DNA from: Paracoccaceae bacterium
GTDB taxonomy: Bacteria; Pseudomonadota; Alphaproteobacteria; Rhodobacterales; Rhodobacteraceae
Reading direction: 5' to 3'
DNA: 5,203 nucleotides
Assembly (NCBI GenBank): GCA_016764835.1
Contig: JAESRD010000083.1
Span: 1 to 5,203 of the forward strand
The position numbers and the translations under genes are program-made. Positions 1-5,203 of the stretch are shown here, piece after piece (position 1 is the stretch's first letter; the number at the start of each line of letters is the position of its first letter). Under the pieces are notes generated by a model that worked only from the letters and a program-made list of their open reading frames with translations, did not search any database and had not been told where the DNA came from.

Positions 1-2612
1 ATGTGATCAGCTATGGCGGCCCGGCCGAGTGGTCGTTTCGCCGGTTTGTTTTGCATCAGGCGCATCTTTGCGCGGCGGCTGGCGGGGTTGATGCGTTTTG
101 CATTGGCTCCGAGACGCGCGGTTTGACCCAGATACGCGGGGCTTCGGGGTTTCCGGCGGTGGCGCATTTGCAGACATTGGCGGCGGATGTGCGTTCTGTT
201 TTGGGGGCGGGTTGCAAGCTGGGCTATGCTGCTGATTGGAGCGAATATCACGGGTATCAACCTTCCGGCACAGGTGACAAATACTTCCATCTTGATCCGC
301 TTTGGGCCGATTCTGAGATCGACTTTATTGGCATTGATAATTACATGCCGCTCAGCGATTGGCGCGATGGCGAGGACCATGCTGATGTGAGCTGGGGCAG
401 TATTTATAACCTTGATTATCTGACCGGCAATGTGGCTGGCGGCGAAGGCTATGACTGGTATTATCACTCCGATGAGGCGCGTGATGCGCAGATTAGAACG
501 CCGATTACCGATCTGGCTGAGGCTGAGCCTTGGATCTGGCGCTATAAAGATATTCAAGGCTGGTGGTCGCATCTGCACCATGACCGGATTGGCGGCATTA
601 GGCAGGTAGCGCCAAGCGCTTGGGTGCCGGGGATGAAGCCGATATGGTTTACTGAGATGGGCTGTGCGGCGATCAATAAGGGAACCAATCAGCCGAATAA
701 ATTCCTTGATCCCAAATCTTCTGAATCGTCTTTGCCGCATTATTCCAACGGCTTGCGTGATGAATTTATGCAGCTTCAGTATATTAGGGCGATGACCGGC
801 TATTATGCTGAGCTGGATAATAATCCGGTCTCTCTGCTCTATGGTCAGCCGATGGTTGATATGCAACGCGCCCATGTTTGGGCATGGGATGCGCGGCCAT
901 TCCCGGCGTTTCCGGCGCGTGAAGATCTGTGGTCTGATGGTGAAAATTATGCGCGTGGCCATTGGCTAAACGGGCGCAGCACATCGCGGCCGCTCTCGGC
1001 TGTAGTGACTGAGATATGCGCCAAGGCGGGTGTCACCGATGTGGAGACGGATCGGCTTTGGGGGCTGGTGCGGGGCTACAGACTTGATGACAGTCAAACA
1101 GCGCGCGCGGCGCTGCAAGTGCTGATGTTGGCCTATAGTTTTGATGTGGTCGAGCGCGACGGCAAGCTGGTTTTTATCAGCCGGACCGGGCAGCCAACCG
1201 CGACAATGAGCTATGATGAGCTGGCATTTGACCCTGAAGAAAACGCGACAGTTGAGACCATGCGCAGCTCGGCGGCTGAGCGGGCGGGCCGGGTGCGGCT
1301 TGGGTTTATTGAGGGCGAGGGCAATTATGATGCTGGGGCGGCCGAGGCGGTGTTTGCCGATGATCCAAGCCAGTTGGTCTCATCTAGCGAGCTGCCTTTG
1401 GCGCTGACAAGGTCTGAGGCGCGCGGGGTTGCGGAGCGTTGGTTGGCCGAGGCGCGGATTGCCCGTGATACGCTGCGCTTTGCGCTGCCGCCATCGGCGG
1501 GCGAGCTGGGGCCGGGTGACACGATTATTCTCGATGGGCCAGCAAGCGGGCGTTGGCGGATTGACCAGATCGAAGATACCGGGATTTTGCGGGCAGAGGC
1601 GGTGCGGATTGAGCCAGAAACCTATCTTGCGCATGACGTTGCCGAAGAAACCGCGCAATTGCGCAGCCTTTCGGCGGCAGTGCCGGTTGAAGCGGTGTTT
1701 CTTGATCTGCCGCTGATGAGCGGTGAAGAAGAGCCGCATGCGCCGCATGTCGCGGTGACAGCCAAGCCGTGGCCGGGATCAGCGGCGCTTTATGCGGCGC
1801 AAGGCGGGGCAAGTTTTGCGCTTGATCGGATTTTGGCGCGGGCATCGAATATTGGCGAGACGCTGAGTGCGTTGGACCAAGCCCCGCCCGGACTTTATGA
1901 CCGTGGTCCGGCTTTGGTGGTGCGCATGGTTTCTGGTCAACTGTCATCGGCGACGCCTGAAGCGCTGTTTAGCGGCGCAAATCTTGTGGCTATTGGCAGC
2001 GGCGCGGACGACGTTTGGGAGCTGTTTCAGTTTGAAGAAGCGCTGCTGATTGCGCCCAATACTTACGAGCTGAAGATGCGGCTGCGCGGGCAGGCGGGCA
2101 GTGATGCTGTCATGCCAGCGCAATGGCCGGTTGGCTCGCGGCTTGTGATCATGAACGGCGTGCCGGAGCAGATATCGCTGGCGCAGGCTGACCGGGGGCT
2201 GGCGCGCACTTACCGCTGGGGCCCGGCGCAAAAGCCGGTGGATGATGCGGCATATCGCCAAGAAGAGCGCAGTTTTGGTGGCATTGGGCTGCGGCCTTAT
2301 AGCGTTGCCCATCTGCGCCATGTGGCGCAGGCGAGTGGCGATGTTGGGGTTAGCTGGATCAGGCGTACACGGATTGAGGGTGATCCGTGGAGTGAGGGCG
2401 AGGTGCCACTGGGCGAGACGTATGAACGATATGCGTTGCGGGTGATGCAGGGGGCGGTGGTTTTGCGGGAGATTGAGTTGAGCACTGCGGCATGGATTTA
2501 TTCGACGGCTGATCAGACCAGTGATGGGGTTGTCGGCACCTATAGCATTGAGGTCGCACAAATATCAGACCGCTTTGGCAATGGGCCGTTTATTGCGACG
2601 CAAGTGAACTAA
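1..2612 (+). CDS. Gene transfer agent host-specificity/megatron protein g15, 5'-truncated
   Basis: This is the 3' part of the large baseplate-hub/tail-tip protein of an alphaproteobacterial gene transfer agent (RcGTA g15-like). It is expected at the distal tail tip of the phage-like particle, where it would contact the recipient envelope. The open frame runs from the left edge (codons in phase from base 3) to TAA at 2610-2612, giving 869 visible residues. Family members are about 1,300 residues as I recall, so roughly the first third is missing and the GTG at base 3 is probably an internal Val. Residues 1 to about 300 are the glycoside-hydrolase-like TIM barrel, with IGSET (Glu37) and WFTEMG (Glu218). 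Residues about 325-545 resemble the phage tail_3 domain, including VVTEICAKAGV and GYRLDDSQTARAALQ. The rest is a beta-rich region like the Rcc01698 C-terminal domain. It ends in a possible fibronectin-like module from about 762 (VSWIRRTRIEGDPW). No frameshift is seen. The identity is from recognition of these motifs. Confidence 0.93.
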   Translation, partial: VISYGGPAEWSFRRFVLHQAHLCAAAGGVDAFCIGSETRGLTQIRGASGFPAVAHLQTLAADVRSVLGAGCKLGYAADWSEYHGYQPSGTGDKYFHLDPLWADSEIDFIGIDNYMPLSDWRDGEDHADVSWGSIYNLDYLTGNVAGGEGYDWYYHSDEARDAQIRTPITDLAEAEPWIWRYKDIQGWWSHLHHDRIGGIRQVAPSAWVPGMKPIWFTEMGCAAINKGTNQPNKFLDPKSSESSLPHYSNGLRDEFMQLQYIRAMTGYYAELDNNPVSLLYGQPMVDMQRAHVWAWDARPFPAFPAREDLWSDGENYARGHWLNGRSTSRPLSAVVTEICAKAGVTDVETDRLWGLVRGYRLDDSQTARAALQVLMLAYSFDVVERDGKLVFISRTGQPTATMSYDELAFDPEENATVETMRSSAAERAGRVRLGFIEGEGNYDAGAAEAVFADDPSQLVSSSELPLALTRSEARGVAERWLAEARIARDTLRFALPPSAGELGPGDTIILDGPASGRWRIDQIEDTGILRAEAVRIEPETYLAHDVAEETAQLRSLSAAVPVEAVFLDLPLMSGEEEPHAPHVAVTAKPWPGSAALYAAQGGASFALDRILARASNIGETLSALDQAPPGLYDRGPALVVRMVSGQLSSATPEALFSGANLVAIGSGADDVWELFQFEEALLIAPNTYELKMRLRGQAGSDAVMPAQWPVGSRLVIMNGVPEQISLAQADRGLARTYRWGPAQKPVDDAAYRQEERSFGGIGLRPYSVAHLRHVAQASGDVGVSWIRRTRIEGDPWSEGEVPLGETYERYALRVMQGAVVLREIELSTAAWIYSTADQTSDGVVGTYSIEVAQISDRFGNGPFIATQVN

Positions 2613-2918
2613 GTGCGGCCTCTATTGCCCGGTGATCTGGATGCGGCGGTTCGGCTGGCGCTGCCGCTTCGTGCCGATCAGCGGGCGGGGGCATTGCGGC
2701 TCTTGCTGCAACAGGCTGATACTGCGGACAGATATCGCAAGCGCTTGGGCCGGGCGCATCCGGCTTATGGCGATGGCAGTTTGATGGCGGCGGCGCAGGG
2801 CGGCGCGCGGCTGCCGCTGCCAGCATATTGCAACCGGGCTTACTGCACCACTTTGGCCAGCGTGTTGGCGGCTATCGAGCTTTGGCGGAGGCGCGAGACA
2901 AATGATCAAAAGCCGTGA
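2613..2918 (+). CDS. Small conserved protein at the end of the GTA operon, function unknown
   Basis: A 101-residue ORF begins with GTG immediately after the g15 stop (TAA 2610-2612, no gap) and ends TGA 2916-2918. No strong Shine-Dalgarno sequence precedes it, so translation is probably coupled to g15. The N-terminus MRPLLPGDLDAAVRLAL, the central ADRYRKRLGRAHP and the GSLMAAA motif match my memory of a small uncharacterised family found beside GTA genes in Rhodobacterales. That supports the GTG start and a real gene. The protein is Leu/Ala/Arg rich, mostly predicted helical, and has two Cys near residues 73 and 78. It shows no signal peptide, no transmembrane segment and no recognisable catalytic motif. 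Its position suggests a GTA accessory role, but no function can be assigned. The last codons lie within the terminator hairpin. Confidence 0.8.
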   Translation: MRPLLPGDLDAAVRLALPLRADQRAGALRLLLQQADTADRYRKRLGRAHPAYGDGSLMAAAQGGARLPLPAYCNRAYCTTLASVLAAIELWRRRETNDQKP

Positions 2919-2940
2919 TCCGATTGATCACGGCTTTTTT
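2908..2940 (+). terminator. Rho-independent terminator of the GTA operon
   Basis: A perfect 13-bp inverted repeat is present: AAAAGCCGTGATC (2908-2920), a 5-nt loop CGATT (2921-2925), and GATCACGGCTTTT (2926-2938), continuing into a run of six T (2935-2940). This is a textbook intrinsic terminator in the + direction. The A run at the left arm gives four T on the other strand, so weak bidirectional action is possible. It starts upstream of the TGA stop (2916-2918) of the small ORF. It should end GTA transcription before cysE. Confidence 0.92.
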
Positions 2941-2941
2941 C

Positions 2942-2970
2942 TTGGCAAAAGCTCCCTATCTCTTTTAGAC
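2942..2970 (+). promoter_or_regulatory. Possible cysE promoter (weak match)
   Basis: Because a strong terminator lies just upstream, cysE needs its own promoter within about 60 bases. The best candidate is TTGGCA (2942-2947) as a -35 box with TTTAGA (2964-2969) as a poor -10 box, 16 bases apart. The -35 matches the TTGACA consensus at 5 of 6 positions, but the -10 matches at only 3 of 6. The call rests mainly on context. Confidence 0.25.
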
Positions 2971-2984
2971 ATGAACGTGCCTAA

Positions 2985-2995
2985 GGCGGAGAGAG
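2985..2995 (+). promoter_or_regulatory. Ribosome-binding site of cysE
   Basis: The purine-rich stretch GGCGGAGAGAG contains GGAG at 2988-2991, seven bases before the ATG at 2999. This fixes the cysE start. Confidence 0.75.
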
Positions 2996-2998
2996 CTA

Positions 2999-3808
2999 AT
3001 GCCAATTCCTAAGTCTAATTTGACCGAGATTGACCCTGTTTGGGACCGTATTCGCGGCGAGGCGCAAACGGCGATTGAGAATGAGCCGCTTTTGGGCGGG
3101 CTGATCCATTCGAGCATTTTGCACCATCCGTCGCTGGAGCGGGCATTGGCCTACCGATTGTCGCTCAAGTTGGCCTCGGGCGAGATGCCCGAGCAGATGT
3201 TGCGCGAGATAGCTGATAGCGCCTATGCCGATGACCCAAATTTGCAGGCCGCTGCACGTGCTGATATTGCCGCCGTGTTTGAACGTGACCCGGCCTGCCA
3301 CCGCTTCATGCAGCCTTTGCTTTATTTCAAAGGATTTCAGGCGGTGCAGGCACACCGGATCGCGCATTGGCTCTGGCAAGATGGCCGTCGTGATCTGGCA
3401 TATTTTATTCAGATGCGGGTGAGTGAGGCGTTCACTATTGATATCCACCCGGCTGCGCAGATCGGCAAAGGCATGTTCTTTGACCACGCGCATTCTATCG
3501 TCATAGGCGAGACGGCGGTGATTAGCGACAATGTGTCAATCATGCATGCGGTGACGCTGGGCGGCACCGGCAAAGAAGATGAGGACCGCCACCCCAAGAT
3601 TGGCAGCGGTGTGCTTATTGGTGCGGGGGCTAAGGTGCTCGGCAATATCAAAATCGGCGATTGCAGCCGCATTGCCTCTGGCTCTGTGGTGCTCGACGAT
3701 GTGCCGCCTTGCACGACCGTGGCCGGGGTGCCGGCCAAGATCGTGGGTAAAGCAGGCTGTGATCAGCCGTCGGTCTCTATGGACCAACTGCTGAGTTCTT
3801 GCACTTAG
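2999..3808 (+). CDS. cysE: Serine O-acetyltransferase CysE
   Basis: This enzyme transfers acetyl from acetyl-CoA to L-serine to give O-acetylserine, the first step of cysteine synthesis; it is cytosolic. The 269-residue length is close to E. coli CysE (273). Residues about 10-115 are the helical SATase N-terminal domain. From about 145 to 250 is the left-handed beta-helix with hexapeptide repeats (for example IGAGAKVLGNIKIGD). Aligned by eye to E. coli CysE, Asp148 in DIHP and His163 in DHA match catalytic Asp143 and His158, and His198 in DRHPKI matches His193. The HAVTLGGTGK segment and AGVPAKIVG are also conserved. The ATG start has a good RBS. The C-terminal tail ends SSCT and lacks the terminal Ile that E. 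coli CysE inserts into CysK. The gene sits between the GTA terminator and a convergent CMD gene, so it is probably monocistronic. Confidence 0.97.
   Translation: MPIPKSNLTEIDPVWDRIRGEAQTAIENEPLLGGLIHSSILHHPSLERALAYRLSLKLASGEMPEQMLREIADSAYADDPNLQAAARADIAAVFERDPACHRFMQPLLYFKGFQAVQAHRIAHWLWQDGRRDLAYFIQMRVSEAFTIDIHPAAQIGKGMFFDHAHSIVIGETAVISDNVSIMHAVTLGGTGKEDEDRHPKIGSGVLIGAGAKVLGNIKIGDCSRIASGSVVLDDVPPCTTVAGVPAKIVGKAGCDQPSVSMDQLLSSCT
3805..3808. other. Overlapping convergent stop codons of cysE and the CMD gene
   Basis: The four bases TTAG hold both stops: TAG of cysE on the + strand (3806-3808) and TAA of the CMD gene on the minus strand (3805-3807). There is no intergenic room for a terminator, so each transcript must run into the antisense of the other gene. 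Confidence 0.95.
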
Positions 3809-4140
3809 GCGCTGAGCTGGTCGTAAGCTTCCAGTGCTTTGACACCGTACATATAGGCAGGGCCGCCGCCCATCATGACGCATACAGAAACCGTCTCGGC
3901 GATCTCTTCGCGGGTGGCCCCGGCGGCGATTGCTGATTTGACGTGAAAGCCAATGCAGTCAACGCATTGACGGGCAATACCGATGCCAAGCGCGATAAGC
4001 TCTTTTTGCTTTATGTCCAGCGCACCGGGGGCCATGGCCGCTTGGTGCAGCGCAGAGAAGCCTTCTGTTGTCGCCGGTGCTGCGGCGCCAAAGGTGGCAA
4101 GGTTCTCATTTGCGGATTTAAGTTCTGTCTTCCAGTCCAT
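3805..4140 (-). CDS. Carboxymuconolactone decarboxylase (CMD)/AhpD-like protein
   Basis: A 111-residue small all-helical protein of the CMD family. The signature is Glu47, Cys59-x2-Cys62 and His66 in QCVDCIGFH. Its spacing (12, 3, 4) equals that of the AhpD proton-relay site Glu118/Cys130/Cys133/His137. This suggests thiol-disulfide peroxidase or reductase activity rather than lactone decarboxylation, as in many short AhpD-like proteins. The C-terminal half (GATREEIAETVSVCVMMGG) is the usual family helix pair. A longer frame opens at 4197, but that ATG lies inside a hairpin. The tandem ATGs at 4143 and 4140 follow GGAGA (4150-4146, minus strand). Spacing from GGAG is 3 bases to the first and 6 to the second, so I chose 4140. 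The stop codon overlaps that of convergent cysE. No peroxiredoxin partner gene is in the window, and the substrate is unknown. Confidence 0.92.
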   Translation of the reverse strand: MDWKTELKSANENLATFGAAAPATTEGFSALHQAAMAPGALDIKQKELIALGIGIARQCVDCIGFHVKSAIAAGATREEIAETVSVCVMMGGGPAYMYGVKALEAYDQLSA

Positions 4141-4145
4141 CATAT

Positions 4146-4150
4146 TCTCC
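4146..4150 (-). promoter_or_regulatory. Ribosome-binding site of the CMD gene
   Basis: On the minus strand GGAGA (4150 to 4146) precedes two adjacent ATG codons. The second ATG (4140) has the better spacing, and this decides the start against the longer frame opening at 4197. Confidence 0.7.
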
Positions 4151-4164
4151 AATTTTCTATTTGG

Positions 4165-4173
4165 ATATATATA
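4165..4173 (-). promoter_or_regulatory. AT-rich -10-like element upstream of the CMD gene
   Basis: The minus strand reads TATATATAT (4173 to 4165) about 25-30 bases before the start codon, close to a TATAAT-type -10 box and unusual against the GC-rich surroundings. No convincing -35 box lies 16-18 bases upstream; that position is occupied by the hairpin arm (TGCAGC). The promoter assignment is therefore tentative. Confidence 0.35.
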
Positions 4174-4191
4174 GGCAGGAAGGAAGAATTG

Positions 4192-4237
4192 CTGCATTGC
4201 GGCAGATCAAATAGAGCCGCCGCAATGCGGTTTTATT
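4192..4237 (+). terminator. Hairpin between the CMD and E2 genes, terminator-like on the + strand
   Basis: A perfect 10-bp inverted repeat GCATTGCGGC (4194-4203) and GCCGCAATGC (4219-4228) encloses a 15-nt loop. On the + strand the stem extends by a U-G and a C-G pair (4193/4229, 4192/4230) and is followed by TTTTATT (4231-4237), so it looks like a terminator for + strand RNA. On the minus strand the outer pairing is broken (A-C), and the following bases are only mildly T-rich (CAATTCTTCC). It may still serve as the 3' end of the E2 transcript, which stops at 4246, or act in both directions. Confidence 0.5.
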
Positions 4238-4245
4238 GCCTTGTT

Positions 4246-5203
4246 TTAGGCGAGCATAACCAAGGGGTTTTCAAGGTTATCGACAATTGCTTTGAGCAGG
4301 TTTGCCGCCAGCGCGCCGTCAATCACCCGGTGATCAACGCTGAGCGTGACAGACATGATCGTCGCTATAGTCAGCTCGCCATCAGCGCCGACAATCGGCC
4401 GTTTGCTACCAGCACCAACGGCAAGGATCGCGCCGTGGGGCGGGTTGATAACCGCGTCGAAATTGTCGATGCCGAACATGCCAAGGTTGGAAATGGCAAA
4501 TGTGCCTCCCTGATATTCATGCGGCGCGAGTTTGCGGGATCTGGCCCGGCCGGCAAGGTCTTTCATCTCGGCGGAAAGAGCGGAGAGCGACTTTAGCTCT
4601 GCGTCTCTGAGCACAGGGGTGAACAAGCCGCCCTCAATGGCCACGGCAACGGCAACATCGGATGGCTTGAGCTGCAAGGTGCGGTCACCAGCCCAGACCG
4701 AGTTGGCCTCAGGCACGGTTTGCAGCGCCAAGGCACAGGCCTTGATGATGAAGTCATTGAGCGACAGCTTAACTCCGCGGGATTCGAGCTGTTTGTTCAG
4801 CTTGGAGCGGAAGGCGAGCAGAGCATCAAGATTGATGTCACGCCGTAGATAGAAATGCGGGATGGTCTGCTTGGCTTCGGTCAGACGGGCGGCGATGATC
4901 TTGCGCATGCCGTCGAGTTTAACCTCGGTAAATTCGCGGTCCGCATACATTTTGAGAACGGTCTCGGTCGATGGGCCGGTGGGCATTCCCGTGGCTGCCG
5001 GAGCAGCTGCGACAGCGACTGCTGGCGCTTTGGCGACGGCGGGCTGAGCTGCTTCGACATCGGTCTTAACAATCCGACCATGCGGGCCGGAGCCTTTTAC
5101 ACTTGCAAGGTCGAGACCTTTATCTGCGGCAATGCGCCGGGCAAGGGGCGTGGCAAAGATGCGTGTGCCGTTCTTGACCGGAGCAGCTGGCGCGGGAGCA
5201 GCC
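4246..5203 (-). CDS. pdhC: Pyruvate dehydrogenase E2 (dihydrolipoyllysine acetyltransferase), N-terminus missing
   Basis: This is the core acetyltransferase of the pyruvate dehydrogenase complex, moving acetyl from lipoyl-lysine to CoA. The frame is open from the right edge (5202) to TAA at 4248-4246, giving 318 visible residues. Residues 1-8 are an Ala/Pro linker. Residues about 12-52 are the peripheral subunit-binding domain (RIFATPLARRIAADKGLDL, then GSGPHGRIVKTDVE). A second Ala/Pro/Val-rich linker runs to about 75, and the catalytic domain fills the rest. The active-site motif DHRVIDG contains His291 and Asp295 of this fragment. SNLGMFGIDNFDAVINPPHG and AVGAG favour pyruvate over 2-oxoglutarate dehydrogenase. 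The lipoyl domain and true start lie beyond the window, so the internal ATG at 4986 is not the start. E1 genes would be expected upstream, to the right. The symbol aceF is equally used. Confidence 0.96.
   Translation of the reverse strand, partial: AAPAPAAPVKNGTRIFATPLARRIAADKGLDLASVKGSGPHGRIVKTDVEAAQPAVAKAPAVAVAAAPAATGMPTGPSTETVLKMYADREFTEVKLDGMRKIIAARLTEAKQTIPHFYLRRDINLDALLAFRSKLNKQLESRGVKLSLNDFIIKACALALQTVPEANSVWAGDRTLQLKPSDVAVAVAIEGGLFTPVLRDAELKSLSALSAEMKDLAGRARSRKLAPHEYQGGTFAISNLGMFGIDNFDAVINPPHGAILAVGAGSKRPIVGADGELTIATIMSVTLSVDHRVIDGALAANLLKAIVDNLENPLVMLA

Noticed and set aside
1944..2561. A 205-codon open frame on the minus strand inside g15
   Set aside because: It is antisense to a well-conserved coding region in a GC-rich genome, has an Arg/Pro/His-rich composition typical of shadow frames, and resembles no known domain.
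2979..2987. Short palindrome GCCTAAGGC before cysE as an operator
   Set aside because: Only four paired bases per arm with a single-base centre; this is expected by chance and overlaps the RBS region.
2971..3012. A 13-codon mini-ORF (MNVPKAERANANS) overlapping the cysE start, considered as a leader peptide
   Set aside because: There is no Shine-Dalgarno sequence before its ATG, no Cys or Ser codon cluster expected for attenuation, and its length is easily reached by chance.
4141..4197. N-terminal extension of the CMD protein from the ATG at 4197
   Set aside because: The extra 19 residues do not look like a family sequence or signal peptide, the start lies in a hairpin arm, and a good RBS precedes the downstream ATG pair.
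3943..4596. A 217-codon open frame on the + strand across the CMD and E2 genes
   Set aside because: It runs antisense through two recognised genes and the hairpin between them, has no RBS and encodes a low-plausibility Arg/Cys/Gly-rich sequence.
4998..5189. Direct repeat CCGGAGCAGCTG at 4998-5009 and 5178-5189
   Set aside because: Both copies encode Ala-Ala-Pro segments of the E2 interdomain linkers. The repeat is explained by low-complexity protein sequence, not by a DNA element.

Overview
The window reads as a piece of an alphaproteobacterial chromosome, most likely from the Rhodobacterales (Roseobacter group or relatives). It is moderately GC-rich. Its largest gene is the C-terminal two thirds of the gene transfer agent (GTA) g15 host-specificity ('megatron') protein, a family found almost only in alphaproteobacteria and best known from Rhodobacter capsulatus RcGTA. 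The other genes (serine acetyltransferase, a CMD/AhpD-like protein and pyruvate dehydrogenase E2) are ordinary housekeeping genes with alphaproteobacterial character. The taxonomic assignment is inferred from protein resemblance, not from a search.

Layout, left to right. (1) 1-2612, + strand: 3' part of GTA g15; its start lies before the window. (2) 2613-2918, +: a 101-residue small protein that starts with GTG directly after the g15 stop and probably closes the GTA operon. (3) 2908-2940: a strong rho-independent terminator with a perfect 13-bp stem; it begins inside the last codons of the small ORF. (4) 2999-3808, +: cysE, preceded by a good ribosome-binding site. (5) 3805-4140, -: a CMD/AhpD-like protein, convergent with cysE and sharing four bases with it. 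(6) 4141-4245: a spacer with a hairpin and an AT-rich promoter-like element. (7) 4246-5203, -: C-terminal part of the pyruvate dehydrogenase E2 subunit, cut by the right window edge. No stretch without a gene exceeds about 105 bases. I saw no tRNA, rRNA, CRISPR, insertion sequence or attachment site.

How the parts relate. The left third is the tail-fibre/baseplate end of a domesticated phage-like particle cluster that packages host DNA. The terminator after the small ORF separates it from cysE, so GTA expression and cysteine biosynthesis are probably independent transcription units. cysE makes O-acetylserine from serine and acetyl-CoA; PDH makes acetyl-CoA. This metabolic link is loose, and the two genes are on opposite strands and not co-transcribed. 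The GTA end lying next to housekeeping genes with no integrase or att site fits a vertically inherited, fixed element rather than a recent prophage.

I found no clear evidence of a new system. The points most worth a second look are the small GTA-terminal ORF, the paired glutamates in the g15 TIM barrel, the unusual CysE C-terminus, and the + strand oriented hairpin between the CMD gene and the E2 gene.
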